Source: Pseudomonas viridiflava (GTDB taxonomy: Bacteria; Pseudomonadota; Gammaproteobacteria; Pseudomonadales; Pseudomonadaceae). From it: a stretch of DNA of 64,000 nucleotides. Below the pieces are notes generated by a model. The model did not search any database. It was not told where the DNA came from and saw nothing but the letters and a program-made list of their open reading frames with translations. This document shows, in pieces, positions 45,535 through 53,544 of this stretch. Position numbers and translations under genes: made by a program. The stretch's first letter is position 1. Each line of letters starts with the position of its first letter. The stretch spans positions 248,001 through 312,000 of the forward strand of contig NZ_UUOC01000025.1 in NCBI RefSeq assembly GCF_900590755.1, read 5' to 3'.

Positions 45535-45562
45535 AAAAAGCCCCTTCGAAAAGGGGCTTTTT
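45535..45562 (-). terminator. Intrinsic terminator of flgBCDE
   Basis: AAAAAGCCCCTT (45535-45546) pairs with AAGGGGCTTTTT (45551-45562) over a CGAA loop. A T-run follows on the minus strand. It lies 24 bases after the flgE stop and isolates flgE2. Confidence 0.9.
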
Positions 45563-45585
45563 TTACAGCTATCCAGCGACCGTTA

Positions 45586-46956
45586 TCAGGTCATCTGAAT
45601 AGTGGTCTGCATGATGGTTGCCTGGGTCGAAATAGTCTTCGCGTTTGCCTGATAGTTGCTTTGCGCTTTGATCAGGTTAACGAGTTCGGCCGTCAGGTCG
45701 ACGTTGGAGTCTTCCAGCGCCTGACCCGTGATATTACCCAGCGTACCGGATTGCGGAGCGCCACTCACCGGCACGCCCGATGCAAAAGTCTCACGCCAGT
45801 TTGTACCACCGGCGGCAGACAGACCCTGTACGTTGGCGAAGTTGGTCAGCGAGACCTGGCCAATTACTTTGGACTGGCCGTTGGTGTAGCTGGCAAACAG
45901 ATTACCCGTCGAGTCAACGCTCATGTTGCTGATCTGGCCGGTCGCGTAACCGTCCTGAGTCTTGGTGATTGCACCTGACACGGAAGCAGTCTGGGTCATG
46001 GTCAGCATGTCCAGCTTGGTACCGGTGGAACGAGCCGAAGCACCGTTGGCGACCCAAAGAGGCGTAGCAGCCGTACCGGTATTCATCGCCGGAATCCAGC
46101 CAGTACCCACCGCTGGCGGCGTACCCGTGGCAGCCTTGATAGTGAAAGTACCGTCAGCCTCGACCGTCATGCCGCTACCTTGAGCAACTGTCGGAAGAGC
46201 GCTCGCATCCAGGTTACCGCTGGAATCAAAGGTCAGATCAATCTTGTCCCAAGTAGTTGTGGCGTTACCGACAGGGTCAGAAATGCTGCGGCCGTCAACC
46301 AGGCTATACATGGACCAGGTATTAGTGCCGGTTTTTACAAAATACTGATCCAGCGAGTGCTCATTACCCTGAGAGTCATAAATGGCGGTGCTGAATGTGT
46401 TGTTGTAGCTGTTCACTTTGGTCGGGTCGAACGGCGTGATGGTTGGCACCGTGGACGACGAGTTCAAGTTGTTGGTGATCGTGATGCTGCCAGTCGGGTT
46501 AGGCGCCTGGTTCGAAGAGTCAACGCGCAGGTTACTCAGCACGCCAGCAACCACGTTGCCGTTTTCATCAACGTTGTAACCCTGAAGGTTCATGCCGTCG
46601 CTATTGACCACATAACCTGCTTTATCGGTATGGAATGCACCAGCACGGGTATAAAGCTTTTCACCGTTATCGCTGAGCATGAAAAAGCCGTTGCCGTTGA
46701 TTGCCAGATCCAGGCTGTTGCCTGTGCCGGTGGTCAAGGTGCCCTGAGTAAACTGCTGAGCAACAGCAGCCGTGGTCACACCGCTACCGACGTTGGTGTT
46801 GCCGGACGTGCCGCGAATGGACTGCGCGTACTGGTCAGCGAACTCTACGCGGGACGATTTGAAGCCGTTGGTCGCGACGTTGGCAATGTTGTTGCCGGTA
46901 ACGTCGAGGCTTTTATTTGCAGCATAGAGCCCACTAAGACCGATATTGAATGACAT
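45586..46956 (-). CDS. flgE: Flagellar hook protein FlgE
   Basis: 456 residues, the usual Pseudomonas FlgE length. MSFNIGLSGLYAANKSLDVTGNNIANVATNGFKSSRVEFADQY opens the axial domain and LVNLIKAQSNYQANAKTISTQATIMQTTIQMT closes it. One D2 module (NTFSTAIYDSQGNEHSLDQYFVKTGTNTWSMYSLVDGR). It forms the universal joint, is exported under control of FlgD, and terminates the flgBCDE operon. Confidence 0.97.
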   Translation of the reverse strand: MSFNIGLSGLYAANKSLDVTGNNIANVATNGFKSSRVEFADQYAQSIRGTSGNTNVGSGVTTAAVAQQFTQGTLTTGTGNSLDLAINGNGFFMLSDNGEKLYTRAGAFHTDKAGYVVNSDGMNLQGYNVDENGNVVAGVLSNLRVDSSNQAPNPTGSITITNNLNSSSTVPTITPFDPTKVNSYNNTFSTAIYDSQGNEHSLDQYFVKTGTNTWSMYSLVDGRSISDPVGNATTTWDKIDLTFDSSGNLDASALPTVAQGSGMTVEADGTFTIKAATGTPPAVGTGWIPAMNTGTAATPLWVANGASARSTGTKLDMLTMTQTASVSGAITKTQDGYATGQISNMSVDSTGNLFASYTNGQSKVIGQVSLTNFANVQGLSAAGGTNWRETFASGVPVSGAPQSGTLGNITGQALEDSNVDLTAELVNLIKAQSNYQANAKTISTQATIMQTTIQMT

Positions 46957-46985
46957 GTAACACTCCTTCGCCGTCGAGTCGGCTC

Positions 46986-47669
46986 TTAAATTCCGATTGT
47001 TTGCACTTTGGACAGAGCGATACTTTGACCGCTCGCCAGATTAAGCGTCATTTCCGCACCATTGACGCCGGTGGTGACACTGTTGACCGTCGCCGGCAAG
47101 TTGGTCGCCAACGCAGTTGAGGTGCCATTCAGAGAGCCGGTTGCGACGAAGTTGTAAGTACCCGCTGTGGCCACTTCACCCGCTTCGTTGGTGCCGTCCC
47201 AGGTGAAACTGGTGTTCCCGGCCGCCTGAGCACCCAGATCAAGGGTTTTGACCACATTGCCCTGAGCGTCGGAAATCTTGAGCGTGGTAGCCGCGCTGGA
47301 CGACGGTACGACAACCGTACCGGTCATGCCCTTGGCGGTGTCGACAACGGTCGAGCTCGCGCTGACGATGACCGAACGACCCACCAGCGAGGAAGCCTGC
47401 AGCGCCTGGGACGACTTGTAACTGGTGGCAATCGTGTCAACAGTGGACGTCAGGTTCTGCATGCTTTCCAGACTGCTGAACTGCGCCAGCTGAGCCACGA
47501 ACTGAGTATTGTCCTGTGGGTCCAGCGGGTTCTGGTTCTTCATCTGCGTGACAAGCAATTGCAGAAATGCATCTTTGCCCAGCGCGTTACTGGAAGACTG
47601 GGTAGCCGTCGCAGTCGGATTCTGCAGCGAGTTTATGAACGTCGACGAAACATCGTTTTCTACAGCCAT
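46986..47669 (-). CDS. flgD: Hook-capping protein FlgD
   Basis: 227 residues. The export/assembly motif NALGKDAFLQLLVTQMKNQNPLDPQDNTQFVAQLAQFSSLE is diagnostic. The C-domain has a tudor-like stretch and an FLN/Ig-like fold (NVVKTLDLGAQAAGNTSFTWDGTNEAG). It caps the growing hook. Between flgC and flgE. Confidence 0.97.
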   Translation of the reverse strand: MAVENDVSSTFINSLQNPTATATQSSSNALGKDAFLQLLVTQMKNQNPLDPQDNTQFVAQLAQFSSLESMQNLTSTVDTIATSYKSSQALQASSLVGRSVIVSASSTVVDTAKGMTGTVVVPSSSAATTLKISDAQGNVVKTLDLGAQAAGNTSFTWDGTNEAGEVATAGTYNFVATGSLNGTSTALATNLPATVNSVTTGVNGAEMTLNLASGQSIALSKVQTIGI

Positions 47670-47684
47670 TTTATTCGCCCCTTA

Positions 47685-48125
47685 TCACTGACCGAGGGTC
47701 AGGACTTTCTGCATCATGGTTTTGGCGGTGTTCATGATTTCCGCGTTGGTCTGGAAGGACCGACTGGCAGAGATCATGTCAGCCATTTCTTCGACGACAT
47801 TCACGTTCGGGTAATACACGTACCCGTTCTTGTCGGCGGAAGGGTGATTTGGCTCGTAGCGCGCTTCGAGGTTCGACGCGTCTTCGATGATGCCGTTGAC
47901 CTGTACGCCCTGCCCTGCTTCGCCTTGCTCCTGGAACAGCGAACCGCCGCCGCTCTGGCTCTGCTGAAACACGGTGGCGAACACCGGGTGACGTGCGCGG
48001 TAGGTCTGGTCCATGCTCGAAGACACGGTCTCGGCGTTGGCGATGTTACTGGCGGTGGTGTTCAACCGAGTGGTCTGAGCACTCATGCCGCTGCCGGCAA
48101 TATTGAAAACGTTGGCTAGAGACAT
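47685..48125 (-). CDS. flgC: Flagellar proximal rod protein FlgC
   Basis: 146 residues. N-terminus MSLANVFNIAGSGMSAQTTRLNTTASNIANAETV and the internal YVYYPNVNVVEEMADMISASRSFQTNAEIMNTAK are FlgC signatures. It stands 3 bases after the flgB stop. Confidence 0.97.
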   Translation of the reverse strand: MSLANVFNIAGSGMSAQTTRLNTTASNIANAETVSSSMDQTYRARHPVFATVFQQSQSGGGSLFQEQGEAGQGVQVNGIIEDASNLEARYEPNHPSADKNGYVYYPNVNVVEEMADMISASRSFQTNAEIMNTAKTMMQKVLTLGQ

Positions 48126-48128
48126 GAA

Positions 48129-48536
48129 TTACTCTCCACGGATGGCTGCAACCAGCCCTTTGAATTTGCTGTTGAGCAAGGTAAAGCTGGCCTGGAAGCC
48201 CACGGCGTTTTCCGCGTAGTTGGCGCTTTCAACTTGAGCATCAACGGTGTTCTGGTCCAGCGAAGGTGCCGATGGCGTGCGATACAGCAGCGTGCCGTCG
48301 GTTTCGCCCACGCCTTCAGCTTCGATATGGCGGCTGTTGGTCTTGTTCAGCGCGAAGGTGCCGTTCTTGACCTTGTCGCTCTCGGCGGCAAGCACCGACG
48401 AAAACTCCAGATCACGAGCCTTGTAATTCGGCGTGTCGGCGTTGGTGATGTTGTTAGCCAACACCTCGGCACGCTGGGCGCGAAAGCTCAGGGCTTTTTC
48501 GTGGATGCCTAACGCTTTATCGAAGTTGATGCTCAT
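48129..48536 (-). CDS. flgB: Flagellar proximal rod protein FlgB
   Basis: 135 residues. MSINFDKALGIHEKALSFRAQRAEVLANNITNADTPNYKARDLEF is the FlgB rod motif (axial domain). First gene of flgBCDE, behind a perfect sigma-54 promoter at 48599-48613. Confidence 0.97.
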   Translation of the reverse strand: MSINFDKALGIHEKALSFRAQRAEVLANNITNADTPNYKARDLEFSSVLAAESDKVKNGTFALNKTNSRHIEAEGVGETDGTLLYRTPSAPSLDQNTVDAQVESANYAENAVGFQASFTLLNSKFKGLVAAIRGE

Positions 48537-48598
48537 GTCGGGGAAACCTTTGCCGGTTGACCAGATTGTCGTAACTGGTTTTGCTTACCAGTGATATA

Positions 48599-48613
48599 GC
48601 AAACCGCGTGCCA
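48599..48613 (-). promoter_or_regulatory. Sigma-54 promoter of flgBCDE
   Basis: The minus strand reads TGGCACGCGGTTTGC, a perfect TGGCAC-N5-TTGC, 63 bases ahead of the flgB ATG. FleR/RpoN control is established for the orthologous operon. Confidence 0.9.
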
Positions 48614-48750
48614 CTTCTTGAAACGCAATGTTTCAGGGGCTTGCAGGCCAAGGTGGCAAGTGGGATGCCAGAAAAGCGGCAATGGATTTCCGCTGCCGGG
48701 GAGGCAAGCGGCAAGGGAGGTGCCGTAAAGTTGCCAGTGTTGCCATGCCC

Positions 48751-48840
48751 GTTGGAGCGAGGCTTGCCCGCGAATCAGACGACTCGGTCAATCTGACGAA
48801 TCAGGTTATCGTTCTTCGCGGGCAAGCCCGGCTCCAACAG
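48751..48840. repeat. REP pair related to the 105-bp array
   Basis: GTTGGAGCGAGGCTTGCCCG (48751-48770) faces CGGGCAAGCCCGGCTCCAAC (48819-48838) in inverted orientation. ACTCGGTCAATCTGACG between them resembles the spacer of the array at 43021-43625, so it could be a single ancestral unit. Confidence 0.8.
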
Positions 48841-48861
48841 GAGAGTCTTACCCCCAATAAA

Positions 48862-48883
48862 AAAGAGACCCGAAGGTCTCTTT
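48862..48883 (-). terminator. Intrinsic terminator of cheV-cheR
   Basis: AAAGAGACC (48862-48870) pairs with GGTCTCTTT (48875-48883) over CGAA. Six T residues follow on the minus strand, 19 bases past the cheR stop. Confidence 0.88.
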
Positions 48884-48902
48884 CTCTTCCAACCACAAAG
48901 CT

Positions 48903-49730
48903 TTATTTAGCCTGGTAAATAATCCCCGGGCTGCACTGCACCATCTGGTAGTGATCCGGCAAACCATTAAGCGCCTCGGAGGCACCGAGGAACAGATAGC
49001 CGCCCGGCTTGAGCGTGCCATGGATGCGCAGCAGGATGTCTTTCTTCACTTCAGCCGAAAAATAGATCAATACGTTACGGCAGAACACGATGTCGAACTT
49101 GCCCAGGCTTGCGTAGCTATCCAGCAGGTTGAATGCCCGGAACTCCACGCGGCTCTTGATCGGTGCCTTGACCGCCCAACGCCCCGGCGCCTTCACATCG
49201 AAGTAACGCTGCAGGCGATCCGGCGACAGACCGCGACCAATCGCCAGGCTGTCGTACTCTCCGGATTTGCAGTTGGTGAGCATCAAACCGGACAGGTCGG
49301 TCGCCACAATCTGCGCGCCGCTCTTGAGCTGGCTCGGGTTGCTGCGCTCGAACTCGTCAATCGTCATCGACAGCGAATACGGTTCCTGACCCGACGAACA
49401 GGCCGCCGACCAGATACGCAGACGCTGATTCGGGGCGGCCTTTATCGCTTCCGGCAGAACCTTGTTTTTCATGACTTCGAACGGATAGGTATCGCGAAAC
49501 CACAAGGTTTCGTTAGTCGTCATGGCGTCCACGACCTGCTCGCGCAAACCACTGCGCGGCTGGGTCTGGATGCGCTGAATCAATTCGCCCAGGGTTTTGA
49601 TGCCCTGCTGCTCCATCAGCTTGTTGAGACGACTGGATACCAGATACTGCTTGTTTTCACCCAAGAGGATGCCACAGGCTTTTTCCAGAAAGACCCGGAA
49701 CTGCTCGAAATCCAAATTACCCGTAGCCAA
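48903..49730 (-). CDS. cheR: Chemotaxis protein methyltransferase CheR
   Basis: 275 residues. The N-terminal helical domain (FRVFLEKACGILLGENKQYLVSSRLNKLMEQQG) is followed by a SAM-binding domain (RIWSAACSSGQEPYSLSM, FDIVFCRNVLIYFS, GGYLFLGASEAL). It methylates glutamates of chemoreceptors. The start is taken as TTG at 49730 because GAGG lies 7 bases before it; another TTG at 49745 has no ribosome-binding site. It lies 44 bases after cheV. Confidence 0.95.
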   Translation of the reverse strand: MATGNLDFEQFRVFLEKACGILLGENKQYLVSSRLNKLMEQQGIKTLGELIQRIQTQPRSGLREQVVDAMTTNETLWFRDTYPFEVMKNKVLPEAIKAAPNQRLRIWSAACSSGQEPYSLSMTIDEFERSNPSQLKSGAQIVATDLSGLMLTNCKSGEYDSLAIGRGLSPDRLQRYFDVKAPGRWAVKAPIKSRVEFRAFNLLDSYASLGKFDIVFCRNVLIYFSAEVKKDILLRIHGTLKPGGYLFLGASEALNGLPDHYQMVQCSPGIIYQAK

Positions 49731-49774
49731 AGTACCGCCTCTCAAATCATATGAAACCGCCAGGAGCGACGCCC

Positions 49775-50707
49775 CTAGCTGTTGTCTGCCGCCTTGATTC
49801 TGTCCACTACCCGCGCCGCAAGGTCATCAGGTCTGAACTTGGCAAGGAAATCATCCGCGCCAACCTTCTTCACCATAGCCTGATTAAAGACACCAGACAG
49901 AGAAGTATGCAAAACGATGTGCAGCTTTTGCATCCGTGGATCATTGCGGATCTCGGAGGTCAGGGTGTAACCGTCCATTTCCGGCATCTCGATGTCGGAA
50001 ATCATCATCAGAAACTCTTCTTCCGGCTTCTTGCCGTCAGCCACCAACTGCTTTAGATATTCCAGCGCTTGGCGACCGTCGTTGAGTGCGACCACTTCCA
50101 CACCGACGGTCTGCAGACAACGGCTGACCTGCTTACGCGCCACCGACGAGTCATCAACGGTCAGAACCCGCAGTGACACCGCCTTATGGTGGGTGGCTTC
50201 ATCAATAACGCCCACCGATACCGCTTCGGACATCGGCGCCACTTCGGAAAGAATCTTCTCGACGTCGATGATTTCCACCAACTGGTTATCGACCCGCGTC
50301 ACCGCCGTCAGGTAGTGATCACGACCCGTGCCCTTGGGTGGTGGATGGATCTCTTCCCAGTTCATGTTCACGATGCGTTCGACTGAATGCACCAGAAACC
50401 CCTGAACCTTGGTGTTGTATTCAGTGATGATCACAAAAGCATGATCCAGCGACGTCTGCCCCGGCAACCCCGTGGCCATGGCCAGATCGAGGATCGGGAT
50501 GGTGCCACCGCGAATATTCGCCACACCGCGCACGATCCGATTGGATTTCGGCATCACGGTGAGTTTGGGGCATTGCAGCACCTCTTTCACCTTGAACACG
50601 TTGATCCCATACAGTTGCTTGCCGTCGAGACGGAACAACAACAGCTCAAGGCGATTCTGTCCAACCAACTGCGTTCGCTGGTTCACCGAATCCATTACAC
50701 CGGCCAT
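49775..50707 (-). CDS. cheV: Chemotaxis coupling protein CheV
   Basis: 310 residues. A CheW-like domain (about 15-150; LELLLFRLDGKQLYGINVFKVKEV, GVANIRGGTIPILDL) is fused to a receiver domain (about 170-305; RVLTVDDSSVARKQ, MMISDIEMPEMDG with the phospho-Asp, LHTSLSG). It couples receptors to CheA and adapts through phosphorylation. Start at MAGVMDSVNQRTQLV; an upstream ATG at 50731 gives a longer but unlikely form. Confidence 0.95.
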   Translation of the reverse strand: MAGVMDSVNQRTQLVGQNRLELLLFRLDGKQLYGINVFKVKEVLQCPKLTVMPKSNRIVRGVANIRGGTIPILDLAMATGLPGQTSLDHAFVIITEYNTKVQGFLVHSVERIVNMNWEEIHPPPKGTGRDHYLTAVTRVDNQLVEIIDVEKILSEVAPMSEAVSVGVIDEATHHKAVSLRVLTVDDSSVARKQVSRCLQTVGVEVVALNDGRQALEYLKQLVADGKKPEEEFLMMISDIEMPEMDGYTLTSEIRNDPRMQKLHIVLHTSLSGVFNQAMVKKVGADDFLAKFRPDDLAARVVDRIKAADNS

Positions 50708-50727
50708 GCTCCGACTCCCATTCCAAA

Positions 50728-50742
50728 GCAACCGATCACCCC
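50728..50742 (-). promoter_or_regulatory. Possible sigma-54 promoter of cheV-cheR
   Basis: The minus strand reads GGGGTGATCGGTTGC: GG and GC are 10 bases apart and TTGC is intact, but the -24 box lacks CAC. It overlaps no gene and faces away from the flgA element. Confidence 0.4.
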
Positions 50743-50761
50743 AGCACCTGAATCAGGTATG

Positions 50762-50776
50762 CGGCACGGGCCTTGC
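50762..50776 (+). promoter_or_regulatory. Sigma-54 promoter of flgA
   Basis: CGGCACGGGCCTTGC: GGCAC-N5-TTGC, on the plus strand. Transcription from it should begin near 50788, immediately at the flgA ATG (50789). Confidence 0.82.
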
Positions 50777-50788
50777 TATTTATACGTT

Positions 50789-51547
50789 ATGAATACCAAA
50801 ACGACATTTTCCCGACACTCGACCCTTCACACGCTCAGCCTGTGGAGCGCGCTGATGTTGCTGTGTCTTTCTGGCATGTCGGGATACAGCCGCGCCGAGA
50901 GTTTCACATTGCCTGAACAGCTTATCGGCGTCACGCAGGGGTTTCTTGAATTCACAGTTGAAGAGTATTTAGCGACCAGCCAAATCGAAGGCCGCTACGA
51001 AATCGAAGTCCGCCAGCTCGACCCTCGATTGCGTATGGCTTATTGCGACAAGGAATTGACAGCCGCCCTGCAAAGCCCGCGTCCTGTCGGCCGGGTCAGC
51101 GTCCGAGTGCGCTGTGAAGGCTCGTCGCCCTGGACGGTGTTCGTGCCCGCCGAGGTACGGCTGTTCCGCAACGTGGTTACCACCATTCGCCCGCTCAAAC
51201 GCGATGCAATTGTCAGCGAAGACGACGTGGCCATGCGCGAACGGGACATCGGGCAGTTAGGCCAAGGCTTTCTCTCGGCCATGGATCAGGCTGTAGGGCA
51301 GAAAGTCCTCCGACCAACGGTCATCGATCAGATCATTGCGCCGTCTTTTCTTGAGCAACCGCAGATGGTGCACAAGGGCGACCAGGTGGTCATCACGGCA
51401 CGCAGCGGCAGCATTTCCGTGCGCATGCCGGGCGAGGCCTTGTCCGACGGGGCTTTCAACGAGCAAATACGGGTGCGCAACCTGAATTCAAACCGTGTTA
51501 TCAAGGCCAACATCACTGGGGCCGGACAGGTGGAGGCGCCCATGTGA
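50789..51547 (+). CDS. flgA: Flagellar P-ring assembly chaperone FlgA
   Basis: 252 residues from the ATG at 50789. A hydrophobic export signal (LWSALMLLCLSGMSGYSRA) precedes the mature part. The C-terminal SAF-like region (VTTIRPLKRDAIVSEDDVAMRERDIGQL, GDQVVITARSGSISVRMPGEAL) is FlgA-typical. It chaperones FlgI in the periplasm. The start is uncertain: the sigma-54 promoter would leave almost no leader, while a second ATG at 50855 has GGAG 7 bases ahead but yields a short signal without positive charges. The frame open further upstream overlaps cheV and was not used. Confidence 0.92.
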   Translation: MNTKTTFSRHSTLHTLSLWSALMLLCLSGMSGYSRAESFTLPEQLIGVTQGFLEFTVEEYLATSQIEGRYEIEVRQLDPRLRMAYCDKELTAALQSPRPVGRVSVRVRCEGSSPWTVFVPAEVRLFRNVVTTIRPLKRDAIVSEDDVAMRERDIGQLGQGFLSAMDQAVGQKVLRPTVIDQIIAPSFLEQPQMVHKGDQVVITARSGSISVRMPGEALSDGAFNEQIRVRNLNSNRVIKANITGAGQVEAPM

Positions 51548-51657
51548 GCTGACAATCCGCTGGCATCAAACGCTTGTTTTTCCTAGACTGCGAAACAAGT
51601 CCACACAATGTGAGGTCAATCTCCTCGTGCACGTCACGTGGTTTTCACATTAATGGC

Positions 51658-51684
51658 TAAAGTTTCCCCGGATCTGGTCGAAAC
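51658..51684 (+). promoter_or_regulatory. FliA (sigma-28) promoter of flgM
   Basis: TAAAG, 14 bases, GTCGAAAC on the plus strand, 37 bases ahead of the flgM ATG. It allows FliA-dependent flgM expression, the usual feedback loop. Confidence 0.75.
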
Positions 51685-51720
51685 CATGGCAAGCGTCCAA
51701 TCAACCAGAGGATTTTTATC

Positions 51721-52038
51721 ATGGTCATTGATTTCAACAGGCTCAACAGCGCAACACCGGTAAGCGGCACTAACCGCACCGGTAGCGCGAAAGAAGCAGG
51801 CAAGACAGAGTCGACAGTAGCAACCGGCTCTTTGGAAAAAACCGGTAGTGCGGGTGAATCCGTTCAACTGAGCGGTGAGGCTCAACAGTTGCAAAAGATC
51901 ACTGACAAGCTCAAAGACTTGCCAACCGTCAATAGCGCTCGTGTAGCCGAATTGAAGCAGGCAATCGCTGATGGCAGCTATCAGGTCGACAGCAACCGTG
52001 TAGCCAGCAAGATGCTTAATTTCGAAGCCCAACGCTAG
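51721..52038 (+). CDS. flgM: Anti-sigma-28 factor FlgM
   Basis: 105 residues. An extended polar Ser/Thr-rich N-half (exported, unfolded) is followed by the FliA-binding C-half ([55 protein letters not shown]). AGAGGA lies upstream of the ATG. It holds FliA inactive until the hook is complete; HsbA may also titrate it. Confidence 0.96.
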   Translation: MVIDFNRLNSATPVSGTNRTGSAKEAGKTESTVATGSLEKTGSAGESVQLSGEAQQLQKITDKLKDLPTVNSARVAELKQAIADGSYQVDSNRVASKMLNFEAQR

Positions 52039-52087
52039 CCCACTGCTCGCGCTGGAACTTCTGGACGCTTAAAAACCAGAGCATGCG

Positions 52088-52552
52088 ATGCAAGATACCA
52101 ATTTGCTGCAATTGATCACCGATGACATGGCCCCGGCCCAGCAATTGCTGGAGCTTCTGCAGGCCGAATCCGTTGCCCTGCTCGGTCGCGACATGGGCCA
52201 ACTCGAGCACATACTGGCGCAGAAACAGGCGCTGGTGATTCTGCTTGAACAGCATGGCCGCAAGCGTAGCCAGATACTCGCAGGCCTTGGTTTGAGTCCC
52301 GACCGCAAAGGTCTGCTGGAACTCGCCAAGAACTCGTCCCTGGGCGAGACACTGATCAAATCCGGTGATGAATTGAGCGCGCTGATCGTTGAATGCCAAG
52401 CGCTGAATGAGCACAATGGCGGCTCAATCAAGATGCAGCAGGTCGCTACCGCCCATCAATTGCAAATACTGACAGGCGATAGTCCCACGCTGTATGACAG
52501 CCGGGGTTCGACTTCGGGCCGAGCAAAACCTCGCCCGTTAAGCCAAGCGTAA
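52088..52552 (+). CDS. flgN: Flagellar export chaperone FlgN
   Basis: 154 residues, mostly helical (LLQLITDDMAPAQQLLELLQAESVALLGRDMGQLEHILAQKQALV). The C-terminal 30 residues are polar and probably disordered (SRGSTSGRAKPRPLSQA). It binds FlgK and FlgL and delivers them to FlhA. It follows flgM by 49 bases, as in other Pseudomonas. Confidence 0.93.
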   Translation: MQDTNLLQLITDDMAPAQQLLELLQAESVALLGRDMGQLEHILAQKQALVILLEQHGRKRSQILAGLGLSPDRKGLLELAKNSSLGETLIKSGDELSALIVECQALNEHNGGSIKMQQVATAHQLQILTGDSPTLYDSRGSTSGRAKPRPLSQA

Positions 52553-52633
52553 CTTTCTGTATCAAGGCGCCTTGCATGCTGGCAAAATGCCTGCCATCGC
52601 GTTGCTGTCGTATTTTGCCTGGAGATGGAAAAA

Positions 52634-53380
52634 GTGAATGGCTCAAGCGCGGAAGATGCTCCGCAGCCCCCAAAGGTCCTCAACACCCCTTTGGAAATTG
52701 CCGCCAACTTGCGGCTGCTTCTTGAGAGTCATGATCCGCTGATCATTACTTTTCATGAGCGCACCCAACGTTTTCAAAGCTATCTGATCGAAGTTGATCG
52801 TGATAGCAATGTCATTGCTCTGGACGAAATGATCCCGCGCGACGGTGAAAAGTACCTGTCCAACGGCGAGGCATACCGTGTAGAAGGCTTTCACGACGGC
52901 GTTCGTATTGCTTGGGAAAGCACCGGCGAGATGACCATCGTCGAGGTTGACGGGCAGCGTCTGTATCGCGGCGCAATGCCTGGCGAAGTCATTTACCACC
53001 AGCGCCGCAACGCGTTTCGCGCCGCTCTCAAGCTCGCCCAGTTGGTCAGCATCGAGATGGGTGGCGACAAACTCAAATTCCCCCTGGCTGGCAAACTGCT
53101 TGATATCTCGGCCACCGGCTGCAAGCTGCGCTTTGAGGGCGATTTGTCAGAGCGCATGCAACTGGGTCAGGTGTATGAGCGCTTCGTCGCCCAACTGCCG
53201 TTCGGCACCATGACTGCCCCCGTGGAACTGCGGTATCTGCACTTCGAAGAAAGGGTCAACACCACCTTCGCCGGGATTCGCTTCCATAACATGAGCGGGC
53301 TGGTGCAGCGTCAGGTTGAACGCTTCGTCTACCAACTGCAGCGCGAAGCCCGTCGTTTCGATAAAGACGACGACTTCTGA
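52634..53380 (+). CDS. flgZ: PilZ-domain c-di-GMP flagellar brake protein FlgZ (YcgR-type)
   Basis: 248 residues. An N-terminal YcgR domain ([25 protein letters not shown]) is followed by a PilZ domain with the RxxxR motif (QRRNAFR) and DxSxxG (DISATG). c-di-GMP binding slows swimming by acting on the motor. I chose a GTG at 52634 because GGAG lies 9 bases ahead; an ATG at 52625 directly abuts that GGAG. It follows flgM-flgN, and a strong terminator closes the unit. Confidence 0.9.
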   Translation: MNGSSAEDAPQPPKVLNTPLEIAANLRLLLESHDPLIITFHERTQRFQSYLIEVDRDSNVIALDEMIPRDGEKYLSNGEAYRVEGFHDGVRIAWESTGEMTIVEVDGQRLYRGAMPGEVIYHQRRNAFRAALKLAQLVSIEMGGDKLKFPLAGKLLDISATGCKLRFEGDLSERMQLGQVYERFVAQLPFGTMTAPVELRYLHFEERVNTTFAGIRFHNMSGLVQRQVERFVYQLQREARRFDKDDDF

Positions 53381-53393
53381 CGGTTAACAGATG

Positions 53394-53433
53394 AAAAAAG
53401 GCGATCCCGCAGTAATGCGTGATCGCCTTTTTT
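53394..53433 (+). terminator. Bidirectional intrinsic terminator after flgZ
   Basis: AAAAAAGGCGATC (53394-53406) pairs with GATCGCCTTTTTT (53421-53433). T- and A-runs on either side suggest function in both directions. Confidence 0.9.
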
Positions 53434-53447
53434 GTTGCTGCGAATAC

Positions 53448-53522
53448 CTGTAGGAGCTGCCGAAGGCTGCGAAAGCGGTGTATCAGTAGTATCCCCTTCG
53501 CAGCCTTCGGCAGCTCCTACAG
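53448..53522. repeat. REP-type palindrome between flgZ and the MFS gene
   Basis: 26-base arms (53448-53473 and 53497-53522) are exact inverted copies (CTGTAGGAGCTGCCGAAGGC...), separated by 23 bases. It belongs to a different REP family from the GCGGGCAAGCC type and marks the convergent gene boundary. Confidence 0.85.
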
Positions 53523-53544
53523 AAAGCCGCCCAATTGCGAGTCC

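Larger units (their letters stand above)
48537..48902. other. Gap between flgB and cheR
   Basis: 366 bases. From left to right it contains the flgB sigma-54 promoter (48599-48613), a REP pair (48751-48840) and the cheR terminator (48862-48883). No gene was seen. Confidence 0.8.
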
